A program made the translations under genes and the position numbers. The notes beneath the pieces were generated by a model. That model searched no databases and was not told where the DNA came from. It saw only the letters and a list, made by a program, of their open reading frames with translations. Positions 1-6,269 of a stretch of DNA of 12,833 nucleotides are shown here, one piece after another. Position 1 is the stretch's first letter, and each line of letters begins with the position of its first letter. This stretch comes from Candidatus Auribacterota bacterium (GTDB taxonomy: Bacteria > Auribacterota > JAFGBW01). The stretch is taken from NCBI GenBank assembly GCA_016932965.1, contig JAFGBW010000274.1:1-12833 (forward strand), written 5' to 3'.

Positions 1-729
1 AAATTCCTTTTCGGCGATAAATGGTATCCCATATCAGAGCCGCCCCAATTGGGCATTTTGCCGCTGATTGCAGGTTCAATAGTCGTGACGATTGGCGCCG
101 CGATCCTGTCCATTCCCGTCGGTATCGGAAGCGCTGTTTATATTGCGGAGATCGCTCCCTTGAAACTCAAGGAAATACTCAAAGCAGGCATCGAACTTCT
201 GGCCGCAATCCCGAGCGTTGTCCTGGGATTCATTGGAATGGTCACATTAGTGCCGGCGGTCAAGAGCCTTTTTCATCTCCCCACCGGTTTGACCGCATTT
301 TCCGGATCCATCATGCTTGCTTTCATGGCCATGCCGACGATTGTTTCCATAGCCGAAGACGCGCTTTACTCAGTCCCCAAGACATACAAGGAAGGGGCGT
401 TCGCGCTCGGCGCAACACACTGGCAGACCATATACCGCGTTATTCTTCCTGCTGCCTCTTCCGGGCTCATGGCATCCGTCATGCTGGGCATCGGACGGGT
501 GATCGGAGAAACCATGGCTGTCATGATGATCACCGGCAACGCGGCTGTCATCCCCAATACCATCATGCAGCCGGTCAGGACGCTGACCGCCACTATTGCC
601 GCTGAAATGGGCGAGGCTGTTGTGGGAAGCGAGCATTATTTCGCCCTGTTTGCCATCGGTATTGTTTTATTTGTTATCAGCTTTATCATCAATGTCACAG
701 CGGACATATTTTTACACAGAAGACAATGA
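1..729 (+). CDS. pstC: Phosphate ABC transporter permease PstC (5' partial)
   Basis: One of the two membrane subunits of the PstSCAB high-affinity phosphate importer. The reading frame is open from base 1 (first residues KFLFGDKWYP, a typical PstC stretch just before the conserved permease core), so the N-terminus lies upstream of the window and the TTG at 49 is internal. Several hydrophobic helices are visible. The EAA-type coupling loop that docks on the ATPase is clear at about 360-540: EDALYSVPKTYKEGAFALGA, then the GIGRVIGETMAV segment. The C-terminus ends with a hydrophobic helix. The stop overlaps the pstA start as ATGA (4 bases), so translation is probably coupled. The family is certain from these motifs. 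Assignment to PstC rather than PstA rests on position and on the FLFG..WYP segment. Confidence 0.93.
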   Translation, partial: KFLFGDKWYPISEPPQLGILPLIAGSIVVTIGAAILSIPVGIGSAVYIAEIAPLKLKEILKAGIELLAAIPSVVLGFIGMVTLVPAVKSLFHLPTGLTAFSGSIMLAFMAMPTIVSIAEDALYSVPKTYKEGAFALGATHWQTIYRVILPAASSGLMASVMLGIGRVIGETMAVMMITGNAAVIPNTIMQPVRTLTATIAAEMGEAVVGSEHYFALFAIGIVLFVISFIINVTADIFLHRRQ

Positions 730-1577
730 ACATGAACCCTCGCACAACCCAGAAACTGGCGTTTGCTTTTTTTCTGCTGGCAACACTTCTCATCATCGTG
801 CCTGTAGGACTGATTGTGGTTGTGATCATCCAGAAAGGCCTACCAGCCATATCGTGGGAATTTTTAACCAGTGTGCCAAAAAAGGGAATGAGGGCAGGAG
901 GTATTTTTCCAGCGATCATCGGCACTCTTTATCTGGTCTCAGGAGCCATCCTTTTCGCCCTGCCGATAGGCCTTTTCTCGGCCATTTATCTAAGCGAATA
1001 CGCCAAAGACAATTACATGAACCGGATCATCAAACTCTCGATTGTGAATCTGGCCGGCGTCCCTTCCGTTGTTTACGGACTCTTTGGACTGGCTTTATTC
1101 GTTGATTTCTTCAAATTCGGCGTCTCCATACTCGCAGGCTCGCTTACCCTTGGCATCATGATCCTGCCCATCATCATCACGGCTTCAAGAGAAGCCCTGG
1201 AAGCGGTTCCCTCCTCATTCAGGGAAGTCAGCTTATCACTGGGAGCCAGCAAATGGCAGACCATAAGGCACATTGTTCTTCCCAATTCCATATCAGGAAT
1301 CATCACGGGTACCATTCTCGGTATCGGACGGGCCGCAGGCGAGACCGCCCCCATTCTTTTTACCGTAGCGGCTTTTTATATACCGAAACTCCCCCATTCC
1401 ATTTTTGATCAGGTCATGGCACTGCCTTATCATTTGTACGTCATTTCAACCCAAGTACCGAACGTCAGCGAACAAATCCGATACGGGACAGCACTTGTCC
1501 TTATAGGAATGGTATTATTGATGAACCTGGCCGCTATCATTATCCGGTATCAATTCAGAAAGAAAAAAAAGTGGTGA
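726..1577 (+). CDS. pstA: Phosphate ABC transporter permease PstA
   Basis: Second membrane subunit of the phosphate importer, 283 aa, a normal length for PstA. The N-terminal helix (about residues 9-34) is followed by the characteristic IPAIIGTLYLV-type segment (seen as FPAIIGTLYL), YLSEYAKDN, the VPSVVYGLFGLALFV helix, and the EAA coupling loop REALEAVPSSFREVSLSLGA with GIGRAAGETAPILFT behind it. All are family hallmarks. The ATG overlaps the pstC stop by 4 bases. An internal ATG two codons later is possible. The stop codon overlaps the start of the first ATPase gene. PstA and PstC would form the channel heterodimer, so each permease could dock a different ATPase. That matters because the two PstB subunits downstream are not equivalent. 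Confidence 0.95.
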   Translation: MNMNPRTTQKLAFAFFLLATLLIIVPVGLIVVVIIQKGLPAISWEFLTSVPKKGMRAGGIFPAIIGTLYLVSGAILFALPIGLFSAIYLSEYAKDNYMNRIIKLSIVNLAGVPSVVYGLFGLALFVDFFKFGVSILAGSLTLGIMILPIIITASREALEAVPSSFREVSLSLGASKWQTIRHIVLPNSISGIITGTILGIGRAAGETAPILFTVAAFYIPKLPHSIFDQVMALPYHLYVISTQVPNVSEQIRYGTALVLIGMVLLMNLAAIIIRYQFRKKKKW

Positions 1578-2317
1578 AATTTATCATAGAAAATGTAAAC
1601 GCCTGGTTCGGCTCTGTGCAGAGTCTTAAGGAAATCAGCATGGAGGTCAAAGCGGATGAAATCCTGACCATCATTGGTCCTTCCAACAGCGGCAAGACAA
1701 CCTTTTTAAGGATTCTGAACAGAATGCATGAGCTCAACCCGGTATTCCGGATGCAAGGCCGCGTTCAGTTCAATGGTTCAGACATATCGACAATGGAGGT
1801 AGGCTTACTTAGAAAAAAAATCGGGATGGTGTTCGCCCTGCCCCTGCCCCTGCCGTTTACGATCTATGAAAACATAACATATGCCTTAAAAATGCACGGC
1901 ATCCGAAACAGGTCGATTCATATGGAGCGGGCGGAAAAGGCTCTCAGACAGGCATCATTGTGGAATGAAGTCAAAGACAGGTTAAAAACGTCCGCTTTCA
2001 AGCTGTCAGGAGGACAGCAGCAAAGGCTCTGCATTGCGAGAACCTTAGCCCTTGAGCCTGACGTGATTCTGTTTGACGAACCCTGTTCCGGCCTGGACCC
2101 GATTTCAACAGCCAAGGTTGAAGAAGCGATGTTTGAATTAAAAAAAGAATACACTATCGTGCTGGTAACCAACAACGTCAAGCAGGCTGCGCGTGTCGGA
2201 GACAAAACCGCCTTTTTCTTAAACGGCGAATTGATTGAGCTGGATAAAACCGAAAAAATTTTTACCGTGCCGTCTGATCAGAGAACGGATGATTATATCA
2301 GGGGGAAATTTGGATAA
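1574..2317 (+). CDS. pstB: Phosphate ABC transporter ATPase PstB, copy 1 (degenerate Q- and H-loops)
   Basis: ABC ATPase of the phosphate importer, 247 aa from the GTG at 1574, which gives a 4-base GTGA overlap with pstA. A GTG one codon earlier (1571) is equally readable. Residues numbered from 1574: A-loop aromatic around W11-F12; Walker A G35-T42 (GPSNSGKT, intact P-loop lysine); signature LSGGQ at 144-148, intact; Walker B VILFDE with D168 and E169, intact; D-loop SGLDP. Two normally invariant positions are changed. The Q-loop reads [12 protein letters not shown] where PstB usually has GMVFQKPNPFP, so the Gln is Ala88. The switch motif reads VTNN where PstB has VTHN, so the His is Asn200. 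Length and flanking sequence align without gaps to copy 2, so these are substitutions and not frameshifts. Alone it should hydrolyse ATP poorly. It probably acts as the partner of PstB2 and supplies the good signature motif. Confidence 0.93.
   Translation: MKFIIENVNAWFGSVQSLKEISMEVKADEILTIIGPSNSGKTTFLRILNRMHELNPVFRMQGRVQFNGSDISTMEVGLLRKKIGMVFALPLPLPFTIYENITYALKMHGIRNRSIHMERAEKALRQASLWNEVKDRLKTSAFKLSGGQQQRLCIARTLALEPDVILFDEPCSGLDPISTAKVEEAMFELKKEYTIVLVTNNVKQAARVGDKTAFFLNGELIELDKTEKIFTVPSDQRTDDYIRGKFG
2301..2306 (+). promoter_or_regulatory. Shine-Dalgarno candidate deciding the pstB2 start
   Basis: A GGGGGA run inside the last codons of pstB1 sits 3 bases before the TTG at 2310. It supports a TTG start with an 8-base overlap. 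The alternative in-frame ATG at 2289 has only weak purine sequence ahead of it and would add seven residues not expected from the family. The spacing is short, so this is a preference and not a proof. Confidence 0.35.
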
Positions 2318-3074
2318 GACAATCAAAATTAAAATCCTGGATCTGGATTTCTGGTACGGGACGTTCCAAGCCCTTAAAAAGATCAATGCCTCCATCACCG
2401 AGAAAAAAATCACTGCCCTGATCGGGCCGTCAGGATGCGGGAAATCAACTCTCTTAAGGGTTTTCAACAGAATGAACGATTTCATCGAAGGTGTACGCAC
2501 CGAAGGCTCGGTTGAAATCGACGGGAAAGAGATTCTGGGCCCGTCCGTTGACCTGGTGTCCTTGCGAAAAAATGTGGGGATGGTATTTCAAAGGCCCAAT
2601 CCATTTCCTCTGTCCGTCTATGAAAACATCGTTTTCGGACTCAGAATACACCGGGACCACTTATCAAAAAGAGAATATGACAACATGGTGGAAAAAAGCC
2701 TGAAATCCGTCCTTCTCTGGGATGAATTAAAGGACCGCCTGAAGAAACCGGCGCTTTCGCTTTCTCTTGAACAGAAACAAAGACTTTGTATCGCAAGGCT
2801 CATTGCGGTAAAATCAGACGTCCTCTTAATGGATGAACCCTGTTCAACGCTGGATCCTCAGTCTACTGCAAAAATTGAAGAGCTGATGATCGAACTGAAA
2901 AAAGATTACACCATCATCATCGTGACGCACAATATGCAGCAGGCCTCACGGATCTCCGATGATACGGGATTCATGCTGCTGGGTGAATTGGTTGAATTCG
3001 GTAAAACCAAAAGCATATTTACAGCGCCTTCGGACAAAAGAACCGAGGATTACATAACCGGAAGATACGGATAA
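2310..3074 (+). CDS. pstB: Phosphate ABC transporter ATPase PstB, copy 2 (degenerate signature motif)
   Basis: Second phosphate-importer ATPase, 254 aa from TTG 2310 (261 aa from ATG 2289). The frame is open upstream to 2235, but that extension is not PstB-like. Residues numbered from 2310: FWYG A-loop; Walker A G39-S46 (GPSGCGKS), canonical; Q-loop [11 protein letters not shown] with Q94 present; Walker B LLMDE with D175 and E176; D-loop STLDP; switch VTHN with H207 present. The ABC signature, normally LSGGQQQR in PstB, reads LSLEQKQR (L151-Q155), so both glycines that contact the ATP gamma-phosphate across the dimer are lost. The C-terminal part (about 80 residues) is clearly paralogous to copy 1, and the two probably arose by tandem duplication. 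The defects mirror those of PstB1, which suggests an obligate heterodimer and argues against redundancy. Confidence 0.93.
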   Translation: MDKTIKIKILDLDFWYGTFQALKKINASITEKKITALIGPSGCGKSTLLRVFNRMNDFIEGVRTEGSVEIDGKEILGPSVDLVSLRKNVGMVFQRPNPFPLSVYENIVFGLRIHRDHLSKREYDNMVEKSLKSVLLWDELKDRLKKPALSLSLEQKQRLCIARLIAVKSDVLLMDEPCSTLDPQSTAKIEELMIELKKDYTIIIVTHNMQQASRISDDTGFMLLGELVEFGKTKSIFTAPSDKRTEDYITGRYG

Positions 3075-3096
3075 TATTAAAGGACAAGGAAGGAAC

Positions 3097-3765
3097 ATGC
3101 ATAGACATTTTGATGATGAATTACAGGGTTTAAACCAGGAACTAATCAAGATGAGTGAAATGGTCAAAACAGCCATCAATCATTCCGTAACGGCTCTTGA
3201 TCAACGGGACAGACAAATGGCGGAGGAAGTGATCAGTAAGGACAACGAGATTGACCTGATGGAAATCCATATCGATGAAGTGTGCATTGACTTGATTGCG
3301 AAACATCAACCGATGGCAAGCGATCTTCGCCTGATTACTACAGGCATGAAAATCAACGCGGACCTGGAAAGGATGGCTGACCTGGCGGTCAATATCTGTC
3401 AGCGTGTTCTTGAGATTGTCAACCAGGATCCCATCACTCCTCCTGCCGATATATCCAAATTATCCCTCATGGCTGAAAACATGATCAACGATTCCATCAC
3501 GGCATTCATTGAAAGCAATCTCCAGATGGCCAAACAAGTGATGACATCAGATGATCAGGCAGACAAGCTTCGCAATGACATAAAAGAAGACCTGCTGAAA
3601 AATTACATGGAAAAAGACCCCTCCACTTCCAGGAGGGCGGTTGCCCTGCTTTTGATTACCCGGCATCTTGAAAGGATCTGCGATCACGCGACCTATGTTG
3701 CCGAAGAAGTGATCTATCTGATGAAAGGAAAAATAGTTAAACACCATTTTCAGGAATTACCTTGA
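3097..3765 (+). CDS. phoU: Phosphate transport regulator PhoU
   Basis: Cytoplasmic regulator that restrains Pst transport and, in most bacteria, the PhoR-PhoB two-component system. The 222 aa length is normal. It consists of two homologous three-helix bundles, each with the family's metal-binding signature. The first copy is around residues 70-95 (HQPMASDLRLI, then DLERMADLAVNI with E91 and D95). The second is around 189-197 (RHLERICDH with E192 and D196, followed by VAEEVIYLMKGKIVKH). A strong Shine-Dalgarno (AAGGAAGG, 3086-3093) precedes the ATG, suggesting more independent translation than the coupled genes upstream. The last 9 bases overlap the convergent gene on the other strand. No pho box can be judged because the operon promoter lies outside the window. 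Confidence 0.96.
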   Translation: MHRHFDDELQGLNQELIKMSEMVKTAINHSVTALDQRDRQMAEEVISKDNEIDLMEIHIDEVCIDLIAKHQPMASDLRLITTGMKINADLERMADLAVNICQRVLEIVNQDPITPPADISKLSLMAENMINDSITAFIESNLQMAKQVMTSDDQADKLRNDIKEDLLKNYMEKDPSTSRRAVALLLITRHLERICDHATYVAEEVIYLMKGKIVKHHFQELP

Positions 3766-4854
3766 ATCTGTAGGTAAAGGGGAAGGATGAGTCCTTTTGA
3801 TCATGATCCATTCTTTGAGCAGCGAATACCCTATGACCAGGAGGGTCGGCCCGATGAAAAATCCGATGAATCCAAATGCGAGCAGACCACCGAGAACCCC
3901 GAAAAAAATCAGTGCAAAGGGCATTTTCAATTCCCTGCTGATCAGATAGGGTTTAAGTAAATTGTCCACACCGCTGATAATGAGCATTCCGTAAAAAAAG
4001 ATAAAAATACTGAAACCGGTTTTCCCGTTCATATAGAGATAGCCGGCTGCCGGCAGCCAGACAAAAGCAGGCCCTCCGGGGATGGTGATCAGGGAAAGAA
4101 AAAAAGTCAAAACCCCCAGCATCAGCGCGGAAGGGACCCCGGCCACGTAAAAGCCATAGGCTGCCAGGATACCCTGAGCAATGGCCGTGCCGATGATACC
4201 GTAAACCACACCGCGGATGGTCCGTCCCACTACTTGAAAATAATGCGCAGTCTGGCTTCCTGCCAGACGTTTCATGCCTTCGGAAAGAAGACGGAAAATA
4301 GCCTCGCCGTGTCTGAAAAAAAAGAAGCACATGAACACACTCAGGCTGAGCTGCATGATGCCGTGCCCAAGATCCAAACCGCATTGGATTAAAAATGTCC
4401 TGATCTGAGACTGTGAAAGTGTCTTTTTAAACAGTTCATTGAATTTGTCTGTATGAACACTCCACTCCTTCCAATAAACAACCAATGAATCTCCGACAAA
4501 AGGGGTTTTTTTCAGCCACAACGGAGCTTCGTGAGGTCCTTTTACGGCCCATTCCAGGATATAGTTGGCCAGGGTCTGAAGATTTTCTGCGAAAGAAAGA
4601 CTCACATATAAAAACGGCGTGATCAGAATGGCTGCTATCAGGGCAGACATGATAAACGCGGTAATCGTTCTTTTCTTTTTAAGCATCTGATTCAACTGAA
4701 GATAGGCTGGCCAGGCTGAATAACAGAGTACTCCTCCTAAGAGAATGGATGTCACAAACGGTTTCAGCACATAAAGACAACCCGTGATCAAAATCCCAAT
4801 GAGGATCATCCCGCCAATCTGCTCTATCCTGGTTATGGTTTTATACATATTCAT
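3757..4854 (-). CDS. AI-2E/PerM (YdiK-like) family membrane transporter
   Basis: Integral inner-membrane protein, 365 aa, of the family once called UPF0118. Members have been assigned AI-2 export, Na+/H+ antiport or permease roles, and the substrate cannot be told from sequence. Visible hallmarks are two N-terminal helices (about 14-60), a third helix near 65-90, a long soluble segment (about 95-165), then a C-terminal helical bundle with IPGGPAFVW near residue 257, DNLLKPYLISRELKMP near 295 and GVLGGLLAFGFIGFFIGP near 320. The ATG at 4854 has no clear Shine-Dalgarno, and a second ATG lies two codons inside. It converges on phoU and shares 9 bases with it, so there is no room for a conventional terminator between them. 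Its link to phosphate uptake is unknown. Confidence 0.88.
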   Translation of the reverse strand: MNMYKTITRIEQIGGMILIGILITGCLYVLKPFVTSILLGGVLCYSAWPAYLQLNQMLKKKRTITAFIMSALIAAILITPFLYVSLSFAENLQTLANYILEWAVKGPHEAPLWLKKTPFVGDSLVVYWKEWSVHTDKFNELFKKTLSQSQIRTFLIQCGLDLGHGIMQLSLSVFMCFFFFRHGEAIFRLLSEGMKRLAGSQTAHYFQVVGRTIRGVVYGIIGTAIAQGILAAYGFYVAGVPSALMLGVLTFFLSLITIPGGPAFVWLPAAGYLYMNGKTGFSIFIFFYGMLIISGVDNLLKPYLISRELKMPFALIFFGVLGGLLAFGFIGFFIGPTLLVIGYSLLKEWIMIKRTHPSPLPTDSR

Positions 4855-5230
4855 AATAGGTCATGGTCAACTTTTGAACTGTGATCTTGAAATAATTCTC
4901 TTCCATGAAATACAATCATAAAAAAATAGCAACTGAATTCGACTCTAAACCTCGTATATTCGAAAAATAAACTCTAACCCTTCCAGTCAGGCTAAGCAAG
5001 TCAAATCCCCTCCGGACTCAGGGAAAGATAAGCCATTGTGTTCTGAATTTTTATTCTGACTCCTGAATTCCGCCTCTTTCTATCCAGTCATCGTTCATAT
5101 CGGCCGGATAGGATAAAAGTCATGCTGCAGGGAAGGATCCATTCGTTTCACTCTTGATGTTCATGGATGATTAACATATATTGAGATTGGCTTTCATGAA
5201 ATTGAATCTATTTGGAATTTTATCAGCAAT
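4855..5230. other. Non-coding gap between divergent genes
   Basis: About 376 bases between the divergent starts of the AI-2E-family gene and queD. No conserved-looking ORF, tRNA, strong hairpin-plus-T-run or long repeat was seen. It should contain promoters for both flanking genes. A good candidate was found only on the plus strand (see the promoter entry). A preQ1 riboswitch-like element was looked for ahead of queD and not recognised. Confidence 0.6.
5154..5182 (+). promoter_or_regulatory. Candidate sigma-70-type promoter for queD and the NusG-like gene
   Basis: TTGATG (5154-5159) and TATATT (5177-5182) are separated by 17 bases, matching the housekeeping -35/-10 pattern. Transcription would begin near 5189, about 40 bases before the queD ATG. 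This is pattern evidence only. Confidence 0.4.
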
Positions 5231-5650
5231 ATGGAACTGAAAAAGATTTTTACTTTTGATGCCGCCCATTTCCTGCCCTGCCTGCCGGAATCTCATCCCT
5301 GCTCGAAAATGCATGGACACCATTTTAAAATTGCCGTTTCAGTAAAAGGTAAGGTCCGATCAGGTCATGGCTGGGTCATGGATTACGGTGAAATCAAGGA
5401 AAAAACCCAGCCCCTGATTCAGCAACTGGATCATTCGGTCTTAAATGATATTCCCGGCCTGGAAAACCCGACTTCAGAGCAGATCGCTCTCTGGTTTTGG
5501 AACCGTCTTAAATCCAGGCTGGATCTGCTAAATGCAATTGAAGTCTGGGAAAGCGAAACATCGCAGTGTATTTACCGCGGTGAATCTGTATCCGGCAGGA
5601 ATAAACTGAGGATCAATCCCATCACTTCAAAACGGAAAAAGGATGATTGA
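5231..5650 (+). CDS. queD: 6-carboxy-5,6,7,8-tetrahydropterin synthase QueD
   Basis: PTPS/QueD-family enzyme (139 aa) that converts dihydroneopterin triphosphate to 6-carboxytetrahydropterin, the second step of 7-deazaguanine (queuosine/preQ1) synthesis. Zinc ligands are visible at H13 (FDAAH) and at H28 and H30 (MHGH). The catalytic Cys is C24, the Asp-His pair D67-H68 (LDHSVLND), and the conserved Glu is near E107, before CIYRGE. The stretch LNDIPGLENPTSE is the classic QueD sequence and distinguishes it from eukaryotic-type PTPS. The ATG has only a weak ribosome site. Its usual partners queC, queE and queF are not here. Instead the stop codon overlaps the start of a NusG paralogue, an unusual neighbour. 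Confidence 0.93.
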   Translation: MELKKIFTFDAAHFLPCLPESHPCSKMHGHHFKIAVSVKGKVRSGHGWVMDYGEIKEKTQPLIQQLDHSVLNDIPGLENPTSEQIALWFWNRLKSRLDLLNAIEVWESETSQCIYRGESVSGRNKLRINPITSKRKKDD

Positions 5651-6174
5651 AATTGGAATCTGCTGATGAACAACAGGCTTATACCGGAAACCGGTGGTAC
5701 GCAGTTCAGACACGTTCACGTCATGAAAAACTTTCAGGAACTCTGGTCGCCAAAAAAGGCATAGAAGTCTATCTGCCTGTAAAAAAATCACTTCGGACCT
5801 GGTCGGACAGAAAAAAATGGATCGAGTTTCCGCTTTTCAAAGGGTATTTTTTTGTACGTCTGCCTTTTTCGAAAAAAGATCAGGTTCTACAGACTAAAGG
5901 AGTGGTCAAAATTCTGGGAGAAAAAAAACCCGAACCCATTCCTGATGATCAGATTGAAAGCCTGAAAAGCTTTGAAAAATACGAAGTGGAAGTAGATCCA
6001 TATCCTCAATTTCAGCCAGGGAGAAACGTGAAGGTCATTCACGGCCCTCTGCAAGGTTGTACCGGTATTTTGACGCAAAAAAAAGGACGGTACCGTCTGG
6101 TTGTTCTGATCAAAGTTCTCATGCAGGCTGCGTCTGTTGAAATTGACGGCAATGATGTGGAATTGATCGATTGA
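5647..6174 (+). CDS. Specialised NusG paralogue (UpxY/RfaH/LoaP-type elongation factor)
   Basis: NusG-superfamily transcription elongation factor, 175 aa. The N-terminal NGN domain begins WYAVQTRSRHEK (residues 17-28) and continues with KKGIEVYLPVKK, WSDRKKW and PLFKGYFFVRL, then GVVKILGEKKPEPIPDDQIE, a pattern typical of paralogues such as UpxY and not of core NusG. A KOW domain follows from about residue 123 (PGRNVKVIHGPLQGCTGIL). Core NusG is normally beside secE and rplK, which are absent here. No ATG fits the start. TTG 5647 overlaps the queD stop as TTGA, while TTG 5653 lies 9 bases after AAGGA (5639-5643) and is the better-spaced alternative. Such paralogues usually act on a nearby long operon, often for surface polysaccharide. 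The likely local target here is the protease-lipoprotein-glycosyltransferase run, which is inference. Confidence 0.87.
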   Translation: MKLESADEQQAYTGNRWYAVQTRSRHEKLSGTLVAKKGIEVYLPVKKSLRTWSDRKKWIEFPLFKGYFFVRLPFSKKDQVLQTKGVVKILGEKKPEPIPDDQIESLKSFEKYEVEVDPYPQFQPGRNVKVIHGPLQGCTGILTQKKGRYRLVVLIKVLMQAASVEIDGNDVELID

Positions 6175-6176
6175 GG

Positions 6177-6210
6177 TTGCTATTGCTTTTATTGCGATTT
6201 ATGATATGAT
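6177..6210 (+). promoter_or_regulatory. Candidate promoter for the FtsH-like gene cluster
   Basis: Two overlapping sigma-70-like arrangements start just after the NusG-like stop: TTGCTA (6177-6182) with TATGAT (6200-6205) at 17 bases, and TTGCTT (6183-6188) with TATGAT (6205-6210) at 16 bases. Both would start transcription about 50-60 bases before the ATG at 6270. That ATG has a good ribosome site (AAGGA at 6258-6262, 7-base spacer). The 95-base gap shows no terminator hairpin, so read-through from queD-nusG is also possible. Confidence 0.42.
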
Positions 6211-6269
6211 TATCTAACAGCTTAGAAAAACAGGCATAACTAATAAACTCTTTAATTAAGGAAAATAAT

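Noticed and set aside
21-605. Long open frame (194 codons) over pstC in another frame
   Set aside because: It lies wholly inside the clear pstC frame, has a composition rich in Arg and His typical of a shadow frame, and shows no domain.
1571-3074. Idea that one pstB copy is a pseudogene
   Set aside because: Both frames are intact and full length, with Walker A, Walker B and catalytic Glu kept. The losses are limited to complementary motifs, which is unlike random decay.
3783-3798. Small stem AAGGA-TGAG-TCCTT followed by TT, as terminator for phoU
   Set aside because: The stem is only 5 bp with a minimal T run and lies inside the coding part of the convergent gene.
3953-4384. 143-codon minus-strand open frame inside the AI-2E-family gene
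   Set aside because: Same strand but a different frame from the well-supported membrane protein, and rich in Arg, His and Cys as out-of-frame reads of hydrophobic codons often are.
5183-5230. preQ1 riboswitch ahead of queD
   Set aside because: The leader after the promoter candidate is only about 40 bases, and I could not find the C-rich loop and A-rich tail pattern of that aptamer.
5196-5240. 14-codon leader-like ORF overlapping the queD start
   Set aside because: It could be an upstream peptide, but there is no Shine-Dalgarno and no regulatory codon run, so it is probably chance.
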